Positions 29,310-40,000 of a stretch of 64,000 nucleotides of DNA are shown here, piece after piece. The DNA is from Biomphalaria glabrata (Eukaryota > Mollusca > Gastropoda > Planorbidae), in NCBI RefSeq assembly GCF_947242115.1, contig NC_074728.1, positions 10,420,221 through 10,484,220 on the forward strand. The letters run 5' to 3'. Within the stretch, counting starts at the first letter, position 1; every line of letters starts with the position of its first letter. The translations under genes and the position numbers were made by a program. The notes under the pieces are model-generated. The model was not told the DNA's origin, did not search any database, and saw nothing but the letters and a program-made list of their open reading frames with translations.

Positions 29310-30801
29310 CAGTGGTTCCCAAACTTTTTTGTCTCGTAGACCTCTCGCCATGTTTTTCAGTTTTCTGTAGACCCCCTGCATTTTTTTCGTAAGATTCATC
29401 AACTTCAAATGTGTTTTTCTCTGTGATTTCAAGCCCATGTATATTCATTGATGAAATTCAAATTAAAGTGAAGCGAAATAAAAAGTAATATGTATCACAT
29501 GAACTGACGAAACAAAAACAAAAATAAATGCCTACCGGTGGGCAGCTTTGAGAATAAAATGTCAATATTGGGCTTCAATTTAGTTTGGGGTTTAATAATA
29601 TAACTTCTTGATTAGATGATGTTTGACCGTTTTAGCTTTGAAAATTGAGGAAGCTCATCCCGTTTATTGTATGAATCATTAATTTAATCCTCACAAGAAA
29701 CATTGAGATTATGACTTTGTTTTGATCAAACTTAGGTTATAACGCATTAAATTTATGAAACATGTCTGTTAAATAGAATATGTCCGATTCTCGGGAATTT
29801 TTTTTGCTCTAAAATTGGATCTTTAGCACCCAAGAACTCAGAAAAAAAAATATTGTCAAAAAGTAGTTCGCCAACTATCATACTTCAGTGTGAAGGAGCA
29901 ATTGATCAAAGTTTCAGGCAAAGAGCAATTCTTTATGGATTTCTTAATTCATAACAAAGCGAAAATATAATAATAACACTATCAGTCAAAATCAACTAGT
30001 TCAGCTTTTTTTTCTTTTAGAAGTGTGTCATTTGCAAAGAACCTATCATTGTCCTAACTCGTTTGACCATTGCACCTTTGAACTGTAGGCTATTGTTACT
30101 GAGAAGAATGTTTATCATGATATCAGATATAGGATTGTGTAAAACAGGTTTTGAAACCTCTTCAATGGCAGGAAAATTCAAGTTTTTGCCTTAAGTGTGC
30201 AGTTTTCTAGAGCTTGATATAGGCCTTAGTAATAATTAAGTGAAACGCTCACAAACCTCCACTCTTTTGTGATGTTTAATCAAACTTTTTTTCTAGCGTG
30301 GGTCTTTTCTGACTTGTGTTCGAAAGTATTTTCAGATCTCAAATTATTTTAACATGAAATGATGCTCCACCTTAAATGGTTTAATAGCGACCTAACTTAA
30401 GACTTTGTTACAAAAACGCGCATAGACAATTGCTTAACCGACAAGGACGGAATGAAGCCAAAGTTCTAGTAACCAACACTGTACTTTTTACAGTTCTTTT
30501 TAGACTCAGCCATGTACACTATTATTTTTCATGTAGACACAATTAAGCTATTTAAAATAAGATATTAAAATTTTAAAATAAAGAAAAATTCCTTCAACTA
30601 ACAGGGTCAAAATTCAAAGGATTAACTAAGGTACAACTCATTAATGGGAAATGGCATTTAAAGTCTCGACATGCTTCAACGCTATCGTAGATCCCCATTT
30701 ACTGCTCATATTCCCCCCAATTTATTTGTTCACTTCCGTAGATCCCTTGGAAATCCTCGTAGACCTCTGAGGGTCTATACAGACCACATTGGGAATCACT
30801 T
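29310..30801. mobile_element. hAT-like transposon relic, about 1.5 kb
   Basis: Left end CAGTGGTTCCCAAACTTTTT then TCTCGTAGACC; right end reversed AAGTGATTCCCAATGTGGTC then TATAGACC. These are typical hAT termini with a second GTAGACC block inside each end. I do not see a target duplication or a readable transposase, so it is old. Confidence 0.65.
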
Positions 30802-30940
30802 ATAGCTTTCTTAGCAATGCTTTTTCTCAAATAGCTGTCCAACTTTATTATATTACCGCTGGTTACTGTAAGACTAATCATGGCTGAGATTTGTAATTTA
30901 ACTGGGGTTTTAATGAAGGAAAAACAAACAAACAAACTAA

Positions 30941-31294
30941 ACGGTTTAACAAGAAGGTTTAACAAAAAGGTTTAACAAGAAGGTTTAAAAAGAATTTTTA
31001 ACAGAAGGTTTAACAAGAAGGTTTAACAAGAAGGTTTAACAAGAAGGTTTAACAAGAAGGTTTAACAAGAAGGTTTAACAAAAAGGTTTAACAAGAAGGT
31101 TTAAAAAGAATTTTTAACAGAAGGTTTAACAAAAAGGTTTAACAAGAAGGTTTAACAAGAAGGTTTAACAAGAAGGTTTAACAAGAAGGTTTAAAAAGAA
31201 TTTTTAACAGAAGGTTTAACAAAAAGGTTAAACAAGAAGGTTTAACAAGAAGGTTTAACAAGAAGGTTTAACAAGAAGGTTTAACAAGAAGGTT
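30941..31294 (+). repeat. 13-bp minisatellite AGGTTTAACAAGA, about 27 units
   Basis: Regular AAGGTTTAACAAG units with a variant block GGTTTAAAAAGAATTTTTAA recurring at 30981, 31097 and 31187, so blocks of 7-9 units were themselves duplicated. Confidence 0.95.
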
Positions 31295-31302
31295 TTCTCT
31301 AG

Positions 31303-31580
31303 TTCAGCGGCGTGGAGGCTGAGTGTTACAGTGCTTGACTTCCAAATGGAGGGTCCCGGGTTTGTATCCTAGTGAAGACTGTAATTTTTAATTTCGGGAT
31401 CTTTGGGCGCCTCTGAGTCCACCCAGCTCTAATGGGTACCTGACATTAATGGGGAAAGTAATTGGGAAAAGTAAAGGCGGTTGGTCGTTGTGCTGGCCAC
31501 ATGGCACTCTCATTAACCATGGGTTACATCATCTGCCCTATGGATCGGAATGTCTGAAAGGGAGCCTTTTTTTTTAATTT
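31303..31580 (+). mobile_element. tRNA-derived SINE (TTGGTCGTTGTGCTGGCCAC family)
   Basis: tRNA-like head GCGGCGTGGAGGCTGAGTG ... GGGTTTGTATCC, body GAGTCCACCCAGCTCTAATG, GGTACCTGACATTAATGGGG, GGCGGTTGGTCGTTGTGCTG, end GTCTGAAAGGGAGCC then T-run. Directly abuts the 13-bp minisatellite. Confidence 0.75.
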
Positions 31581-31789
31581 TTAAAATAGAAAATCGAGCC
31601 CAAAAGTAAAGCGTGTAGATAATTTCCTTAATTTACTTTTTGAAAAAAAACAACAACAGCTTTTAATTGATCGCTCACCTTGTGAATATCCACAGATTGG
31701 TGCTCTTTGTTAATTTGTTGTTTTTTTTCCTAATATAATCCATAGAGAATTATCTTGTTCTGCTTTCGCTTTTGAAGGGTCTCGTTTTC

Positions 31790-32380
31790 TAACAGCCCCC
31801 CCCCTCCCCTCAGTGATCATGCATTGGTCATGCATATTAGCCAATGACCTAAATTCTGCTAAGTCACTGGTTTTCCTGACTGGCTCAGGCAACCCATTTC
31901 ATGCTCTAATAACAATAGGGAAGAAGGAATATTTGTACAAATTTGTCCTAGCATTTGGGACGAGGAATGTACCTTTATCTTTGTGTCTTTCTGAGTATTT
32001 TATTAGATTTTGTTTTTTTATGTGAAGATTATGGTTCAGTGTTTTATGTAAAATTGCTATTTTACTTTCAAGTCTTTTCTCCTGTAGGCTTTCTAAATTT
32101 AGTGATTTTACTAAAGTTGTTACTCTAGTCAAATGTGAATATTCGTTTGTTATGGATCTCACTGCTCTATTTTGTGTCTGTTCCAGTTTCTTAATGTTTT
32201 CTTGAGTTTTTCAGGCCAGCTTCCATTTTTTTTCGTATTATATTACAAATATCATTTTTTAAAAATATACTAACGTTTCGTTGTTTGTCAGATACATATT
32301 TGTACCATAATATTTTGGTCAATTTTTTTCCCCTTCTCAATTGCTCTTGTTTGGCGCATCTTTCATAAAACAAGCATGCT
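31790..32380 (-). mobile_element. Non-LTR retrotransposon (LINE) fragment, reverse transcriptase C-terminal side
   Basis: Minus-strand translation reads LEQTQNRAVRSITNEYSHL then SLNLESLQEKRLESKIAIL, TNLYKYSFFPIVI and AWNGLPEPV, the well-known region downstream of the RT palm in Jockey/CR1-like ORF2 (..VQRRAARF..NDYS.., YSFFPRTI..WN.LP). Frame is partly interrupted; 5' part missing. Confidence 0.8.
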
Positions 32381-33079
32381 TAATAAGCCCTAGACCGTTT
32401 GGGCGCTCGAGACAGGATAAGAACGCGAGCACCCTTGATAAATAGTCAAGCCTATCAGCCACAGATGCCATTTATTATAATATATATCATTGATTTGATA
32501 CTATTTCATCAAATGAAATTACGCGTTTGACTTTAAGTGATTCTTTAAATAGAGCATTATCCTTGAAAAAATATTTGTTACCAGCAAAAGAAATGTTCAA
32601 TACAACCGATCTTTCTGACGACTTGAACACATTTTGTCAAATCCAAATAAAAACAATAAAAAATAAAAAAAAAAAACACCACATATCCAAGGGAAAGAAC
32701 TCAGTACTTACAAATATATCTATTGCTATTGGCAATGTATACGCCCTTATACGATATCAAACACAACAATTAATTGACTAAATGTTTAGTATATAATTGG
32801 TTCATGTTTTGTGAGGTTCAATAAATAATTGTTTAAAGTTTCAACTTGATTTGAGAATGGGTGTGGGAGAAATAATTTGTTCAATTATCTAAGGGGAAGA
32901 AATGGGGCGGGGTAAAAAATGTTCCAATTTTTTAAAAACCTAACATTCATTAGTTTTAAAAGATAATTGATCTAATAGTTCTATGGAGGAAGTATTGTTG
33001 TTATTTAAAAAAAATATAAATAATTGTATATTTTTGTTTTACAATTGCTTACACAAAAAAGTCTATAAAACAGAGATTC

Positions 33080-33787
33080 TTTAAAGTACTTTTGTTTTAA
33101 ATTCAAAGCTGTTGTTGACTGGTAGACTGTGAATGAATGGTATGACTTCATTTCATTATGTTATATTAGCTACGGTGCCTGGTATATTAAGCCGCAGTTT
33201 AGAAAGTAGTTCCGTGTCTTATTGGGACTCGTCGTTCAAACCCAAAATGTGGAGCCAATAGATATTGTGTTGACAATAGTATAAGTCGTAATTAAGCGTT
33301 CCATTGACTTTCTTTAGTCGCAGTAGACTATGGTTCATCTCGCGAAGCCTTTTAGTCATGTGACAGTAGAGCCCTATTCCTGATTAAGCACAATCATATA
33401 TGAAACGAATTTTATATTTAGTGTATCTTTGTTTTGGCCTATTTTTATTTTTGAATAGCATTTAAAAGTTTTTTATATCAATAAATTATCATTTAATACA
33501 GTTAAAAAATATACATATACATTCCCATATGCCATAGGGTACATATAGTTCATTGTAGAATGTTTAAATCAATAAAACGCGTTTACACTACGAGCGCATT
33601 AAAATATTCAAAATCAATATCAGAAAGACATGTTTATTAAATTATAATAAAGCAATTAACGCGCCTGATCTGGATTAACTTCAAAGGCTGAAGCTGATCA
33701 GAATATTTTAATGCACTTCTGCTCAGATTACAGCCAATAGGTCAGATATTACGATATCAAATCTGAACCTTTAAAACAAGAAAAACT
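33080..33787 (+). promoter_or_regulatory. Copy 2 upstream/promoter region
   Basis: Closely matches the copy 1 upstream region, including the CCAAT box (33734-33738) and TTTAAAAC just before the ATG. The match begins in the TACTTTTGTTTTAAATTC stretch near 33080. Confidence 0.5.
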
Positions 33788-34078
33788 ATGGGTGGTGCTG
33801 TCAGCTCACTAAGAGACCTCGACACCGTCACTAAAAGACTTGTCCATCTGTCAGAGAATGACCCTAACAAAGAAATCTTTGTCTTCTACACCTCTGGACT
33901 TCGTGAGGCCTACACTGCCAGACAACTCTACACCTTGGCTGGGAGGTTTGCATTCAGGTTACGCCAGCGTGGCTTCCAGAAAGGGGACGTCATCGCCAAC
34001 ACTCTGAGCAATTCCCCGGAGCGTGCGGTGACAGACATTGGTATAATGTTAGCAGGATGTGTCACAATGAACATACAG
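33788..34078 (+). CDS. Copy 2 exon 1 (aa 1-97)
   Basis: ATG in ACTATGG context, donor ACAG|GTTAGA. Differs from copy 1 only near the 3' end (NTLSNSPERA instead of NTLNDSPERA); the first 200 nt or so are identical. Keeps the MGGAVSS start. Confidence 0.92.
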
Positions 34079-37000
34079 GTTAGAACAATTTTCATGCATG
34101 AATTTATTATGTAATTTACACAAGAGCTTAGAGCCTATAAACATGGTGGCTATAAACATGGTGGCTATGAACATGTCGAGTTATCTTAATGTTTCTTTAG
34201 TCTCGTTCTATTTTTCATGTTGTGTTCACTACGACTAAGTAGACGACATATAAAGGGGACTAATTCAGCTTTTAGCAAGACCACAAATTCTTTCCCTCGT
34301 TTGAGATACCAAACAAAATAATTAATTACCAATAGTTAATTAACTAATTGGTAATTTTTTAAAGTTGATTATTGTTTTGTCAGGTAAAAGAAATAATTGA
34401 GCAATATTTCAGCTTGATCCGAGATTGGGTGTCGGAGAAATAATGTGTACAAACTTTTTACCAGAGAAACAGTCACAAAGACAGAAAAAAAATCCTTTTA
34501 AAATAAAAAGTTTCTAAGGGAAGAACACCCTCACTTACAACTATATCTTTCAAAAATGTAGATCTTATTTCCCTAATTCGATATCAAACAATTAAGTTAA
34601 TTAGCAATACTTAATTGGCTACTTTGTTAATTTTTTCCAATTGATCCATGTTTTGTTAGGTACAATACGTTATTGTCTAAAGGTTCAACTTGATCCAAGA
34701 ATAGGTGTGGGAAAATTTAATTTTGCATGCATCTAAGGATCCCAGTTTTACATATTTAGCCATACATGTGAAAATTGAAGGATTGATTTTCTTTATTTGC
34801 ATCAAATAAAATAATTAATTATCAGTATTTAATTGAATAATTAGTTAATTAAAAAATATTCATATTTTGTCCAGGCCAACGAATAATTGTGCAAAGTCTT
34901 AACTTGATCCTAGAATTCGGAATACGAAAAATAAATTGTGATTTAATTTTCAAACTCTAGTCAACTATATTGAAACCAGCGTTGGCTCTTCTGAAACATG
35001 ACTCTAATTCTTTTATTAAAACTCTGGTTTCAAGTCAGTGAACAAGGTCTAAGGTGAAGCTATTTCCAAACTTTCAGCTTCTTCTGGCCGATGGTTCTGA
35101 TTTTCGTCTTTTGGCCCAAAACAGCAAATGTCGTGCAGTGATTATGTCTCCATGGAAGCAAGGATCAGCATGGAAACTAATGAATCCATTCTTCTCTGGC
35201 AAATCAGACCAAGGCTTCGTTGACATTCATATTGATAACATCCCGGATCTGACGTCAGCTATTCTGGTTGGTAGGACTAAGAATGGGTAAGATGAAACTC
35301 TTTATGTATGTCTTGAATCTTGGGATAGAATGTTATCTGTAGACATTGATATTTTTAGAACGGACACTGAAAAGATTTTTCGATACGATTCAAGAAAATA
35401 CTACATATGGGGATTATCTCCTATGACAAAAAAACAACTACAACTACAATTTGCTTGCTATTTGGTGAATCTGATGTACAGAATGTAAGAAGCATGGGCA
35501 TTGCCCGGGGGATCGATTTGGGGTTCAACCTCCCCACACACACGAAATGGCTGAGGGGGAATTCTTTGACTGTTTTTTGCTTTAATTGTATTTATATTAA
35601 GTGAGATTCTAATTTTAAACCATCCCTTGATCCAGCACATTCATTTGGTGGAGGGGTGAGTTTCTGTCCCCCTCCAGAGTTTTCTTGACGCTAAAAACCC
35701 CCTCTTCAATATAATACTAAAGCAAACAAGTCACCAGGAGGGGTTTTGAGTTTAAAACTCTCCTCCAGAGGGTCTTAAGTTAAGAAACTTTTTCCAGAGG
35801 GATTTGAGTTTAAAACTCCACTCAAGCGGGTTTAGATGTTAAAACTCCACTCCAGCGGGTTTTGATGTTAAAACCCACCTCTTCAATATTAAACTAAAAT
35901 AAATAAACTCGCCAAATGCTATGAGCGTTACTAATGGGGGTTTTGAGATTAAAAAAAAAACACCTCCAGATAGTTCTGAGTTTAAAACCCCCCTAACAGA
36001 TTGTTTTGACGTAACCGTTTTGATAAAAAAAAAAAGCAAAGTGCAATGACTGAATTCCATCATGAAGGTAGCTAAAAGGAGTTTTATAGTCACCACCCCA
36101 TTTTTCAGCAAAAGGAAAAGCAAAGCTACAATTACTAAATTTCATGGGCGTAGCAAAAAGGGTCAAAACGTAATGAAGATTAATTACGTATACACACACA
36201 CACACAAATATACAAACATATATATATATATCCTGGCTACTCCAGAAGTGTTGATAAGGTTTGTATTTCAATAGATATTTGATATTTTTGACTCTAGGGT
36301 CAATTTTCTAATCTCTTTAGTTTATAGCACGAAATATTATCACTATTGAAGAAATATATGCCACTATTGTTTGACAGGAGCGCAATTGGAAAAGTATTCA
36401 GAAACCAATGGGATACTAACTAGTGGTGATAAAGCAGAGTTTATACGAAGATTGACTGTTCTAGTTCGTTAAAGTGATCTTTTAATTAAGCACCCTAAAC
36501 ATTGTTTATTTCAAATATCTCCCTATCTTTGTCGTTCATCTTCCTTGCGCTTCTTCTCAGGTTACCTTATATCGCTCTAACATTTCATCACATCGCTTTC
36601 TTCTCTTTATCAATTTTACTGTTTTTTTTAAAGAATGTAGAGACTTAATGTTATTTCAGAGAAAATAAACATTTTTTGAATGACTTAAAGATCTGCCCAG
36701 ATGATATCTACGTCGATCCAGCTGAACGGGACGACTTGTTGATTATACTCACAACTTCCGGAAGTACCGGCTACTCCAAGCCTGTACCCAGAAGTCACAT
36801 TGAGATTTTGAAAAGCGAAGATCGCTTTAATGACATTTTCTGCCCTGGAGTCCAATGGAACAGTCCTAGAGAGAAATGTTTTAAATACTACAACGACAAA
36901 TCGATGGGTACGTAGAAGCAAACATTCATTAACTCTTTCTCTCCTAACAGACGATACCAACGTTGATTCCACCAGAATGTGGTAAATAATTACGGAGAGA

Positions 37001-40000
37001 AAGAGTTAAAACCACAATTGATTTTAGCTTTTATAAAAAAGCCGCTTTATAATTTTACCATACTTTTTTAGCGGCTTCCGTAAGGGAAAACCCGCTATTA
37101 GGTTTGTGCAAAATGTCCGCCTGTCACACTCAGATCTCTAAAACTAGAAGAGAAATGAAAAATATTTTTTCACCATGCGATTTGGCTTGAAAAGTTTAGG
37201 TGCAATGGCTACTTTTGGTTTTCTAAAAGCGAACCGTTTAATTTATAAAAATTAATTATGTAAGCGATTGTTTTATAAAAATACACCAATTCTAAAATAA
37301 TTACATAAATGTAAGGGAGGCAATGTTATCATATGTTAACAAAGAGTAACGGTATTTTGTTATTTCAGTATCACTTAGTCAAATATATTTATAAAATGTA
37401 CAAGAAATGTTTACAACACATATAAATATTAGTCAAAGGTGTTGTTTTCTGGTCTACTAGCTGTTAAAATTAAAATAAAACATTTATGTTTGTTTATAAA
37501 GGCTAAGAATGCACTTTGTATCATTTTTAAAAATGGACTTTTATGCAGCGACTTTCGTGCAGTAGCGTTACAAGCAGCGGCTGATAGATCAGTTTACACA
37601 TCAGGATAAAAGAGCTTATTTTTGTGCGTTTTGTTTGCCGGGCGGTCTGTCTTACGTTTTATATATTGTTACGTTTCTCTCTTCCTACTCAGGCCTTCTG
37701 TAAACACTGCTAAAACTCAACACAACACATCAACACATCAAGAACCTGACAACAAGAGCTTCACAATATCGGGTACTTTAATAATGAGTGATTAAGTAGA
37801 TAACAGCCAATACTAGACAATTGGCATCAAACACAACAACTAAAATGTCACTCTGTACATCACCGTACAAAACTCTACTGTCTCTCTTTCTGGACTTGTA
37901 CATCAACACATGAGGACTCGACCAGGACCGACTTCATAGCCGACTAACAGTCCCGGTCTCGACGCTCTCCGGTCTTGAACTGCTGCTTTCCTACACACTG
38001 TGTCCTCGTACACGCAGGCTTTCGATCACATGACCATAACATTGGTCATATTTGCGTGTAATCGTGTAATCGTAGTACTGTCCCTTGTCCATGGCCCCGC
38101 TGACCTGAGTGATTCAGGTGTGTGTCAGCTGAGCCTATAGTTAACCCTTTTGCGCCGCCAATAGGGTCGTAACACTGCTCCCTTCTCAGATTTGTCCGTC
38201 CCGGCCAAAATCTATCACACGACATGGGAATTGGAGGTGAATCGATGCAGGAGGAGGTCTATCGGTGGGGGCGACAATAGGCTTATATTGCCATCTCGAT
38301 GGAGCCATCTGTGTTGTAGTCAGCGTATGTCTCTTTCTCCTTCTGCTCCAGCTGACCTTCACCTGGTTGCACCGACGTCGTGGTCGCATCTCCAGCAAAC
38401 GTTTCCCTCTTCTGTCATCCACTACTGAATGCAGCCAGCCAGCACATGGGGAGGGATAGGATGTCAGGACTGGGGTCACCAAGATCGTTGGCCTATCAGG
38501 TTGTTTCATAGGGCTTTCAAGAGACGGGTTTTGGGTATGGGTATCAGGTCCACAGGAGGGGAAATAGTGGCACACATCTTCAGGAGTGTCCGGAGGGCAA
38601 ACTAGTGGAGCAAGTTGGCAGCACTCCACTTGCGAAGGACCCTCATCTTCAGCATCAGGCTCCAGTTCACTAAATTTACCATCACCAGGGCTTCTCACTC
38701 TGGTCTCGTCAGCTGGACAAACGTCTGCTGGGTGCAGACCTTGCCGATGGGTTCCTTGGAGTTGGCGTTCTCCCTGCAAAGCTCGACACACAAAGTTCTT
38801 GCCAAACAGCTGGGTGCAGCCACCAGGATTCGAGTTCCTCTCAACAGCACTGACAGATTGACAGATGTCTTTAATGTCCTCAGCTACAGGCTTGAGGTAA
38901 GACACGACGTTGTCTTGTTCTATCTGGCTGATGGAGGCACTCACGTCATGGACGTCTGTAGCAAAAGCGTTGGTTGAACTATTGGTCTCGGTCTCTTCTC
39001 TTGTTTCTTCACCTGTTTCTTTCTGCGAGTCACCCTTGATCACATTCTGAAAGCCAGCCAACATCTGTTTTTGAAATGTGATCAAGAGCTCTACAACATC
39101 GGGTTTGAGTTCAAAGAGGTACGTGTTCGGATCTTCCTCTTCATCCACAAGGGCTTGCCGGAGACGTTCTTTAAGAGTTTCGTTGCTCCTTTCGTAGTAC
39201 TTCAGTCCTCGCCATTTCAGCTCTTGTTTCAGTTCTTTCAGATTCAGTTCATCTAGCAGTTTTACAGAAGCCATAGGAAATCCCACTTCTGACACCAGTG
39301 TTACGTTTCTCTCTTCCTACTCAGGCCTTCTGTAAACACTGCTAAAACTCAACACAACACATCAACACATCAAGAACCTGACAACAAGAGCTTCACAATA
39401 TCGGGTACTTTAATAATGAGTGATTAAGTAGATAACAGCCAATACTAGACAATTGGCATCAAACACAACAACTAAAATGTCACTCTGTACATCACCGTAC
39501 AAAACTCTACTGTCTCTCTTTCTGGACTTGTACATCAACACATGAGGACTCGACCAGGACCGACTTCATAGCCGACTAACAGTCCCGGTCTCGACGCTCT
39601 CCGGTCTTGAACTGCTGCTTTCCTACACACTGTGTCCTCGTACACGCAGGCTTTCGATCACATGACCATAACATTGGTCATATTTGCGTGTAATCGTGTA
39701 ATCGTAGTACTGTCCCTTGTCCATGGCCCCGCTGACCTGAGTGATTCAGGTGTGTGTCAGCTGAGCCTATAGTTAACCCTTTTGCGCCCCCAATAGGGTC
39801 GTAACAATATATATAAACATCCGAAACAATCTATTATCTAAATTACATCTACATTATTCCAAATTCATATTTCAAATGTAGATCTAGTAGATATAGATCT
39901 TGAGAGTGCTAAATCAGAAGTTTACTTTAGGTAGAACTAGTAGATATAGATCTTGAGAGTGCTAAATCAGAAGTGTACTTTAGGTAGATCTACATCCGTA

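Larger units (their letters stand above)
37667..39806 (-). mobile_element. Compact non-autonomous LTR retrotransposon, 2140 bp
   Basis: Two 508-bp LTRs (37667-38174 and 39299-39806) that begin TGTTACG and end CGTAACA, nearly identical, so the insertion is very recent. Flanked by ATATAT. Reading on the minus strand, a primer-binding site TGGTGTCAGAAGTGGGATT (39279-39297) follows the 5' LTR after one base and is complementary to the 3' end of a tRNA-Leu; a purine tract (GAGAAGGGAGCAG, 38175-38187) precedes the 3' LTR. Internal region is only about 1.1 kb with one open frame and no protease, reverse transcriptase or integrase. It looks whole for a TRIM/LARD-type element that depends on another for enzymes. 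Fossil elsewhere: 13750-13945. Confidence 0.92.
37065..39850 (+). mobile_element. Unclassified ~1.9-kb dispersed element, + copy, host of the LTR element
   Basis: Hairpin end TTTTTAGCGGCTTCCGTAAG ... CCGCTATTAGG at 37067, continuing as 23980-24600; the CAGGATAAAA border appears at 37609. The LTR element 37667-39806 is inserted at ATATAT; a short piece of the family (ATAAACATCCGAAACAATC) follows. Confidence 0.5.

Noticed and set aside
29310-30801. Assigning an 8-bp target duplication to this hAT-like relic
   Set aside because: Left flank TTTTTAAG and right flank ATAGCTTT do not match, so I kept only the terminal-repeat evidence.
30941-31294. CRISPR-like array appearance of regular short repeats (also 40884-41178)
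   Set aside because: Units are directly adjacent with no unique spacers, in animal DNA; minisatellites.
38192-38977. Plus-strand frames inside the LTR element
   Set aside because: They overlap the longer minus-strand frame, which has the element's own orientation (primer-binding site and purine tract).
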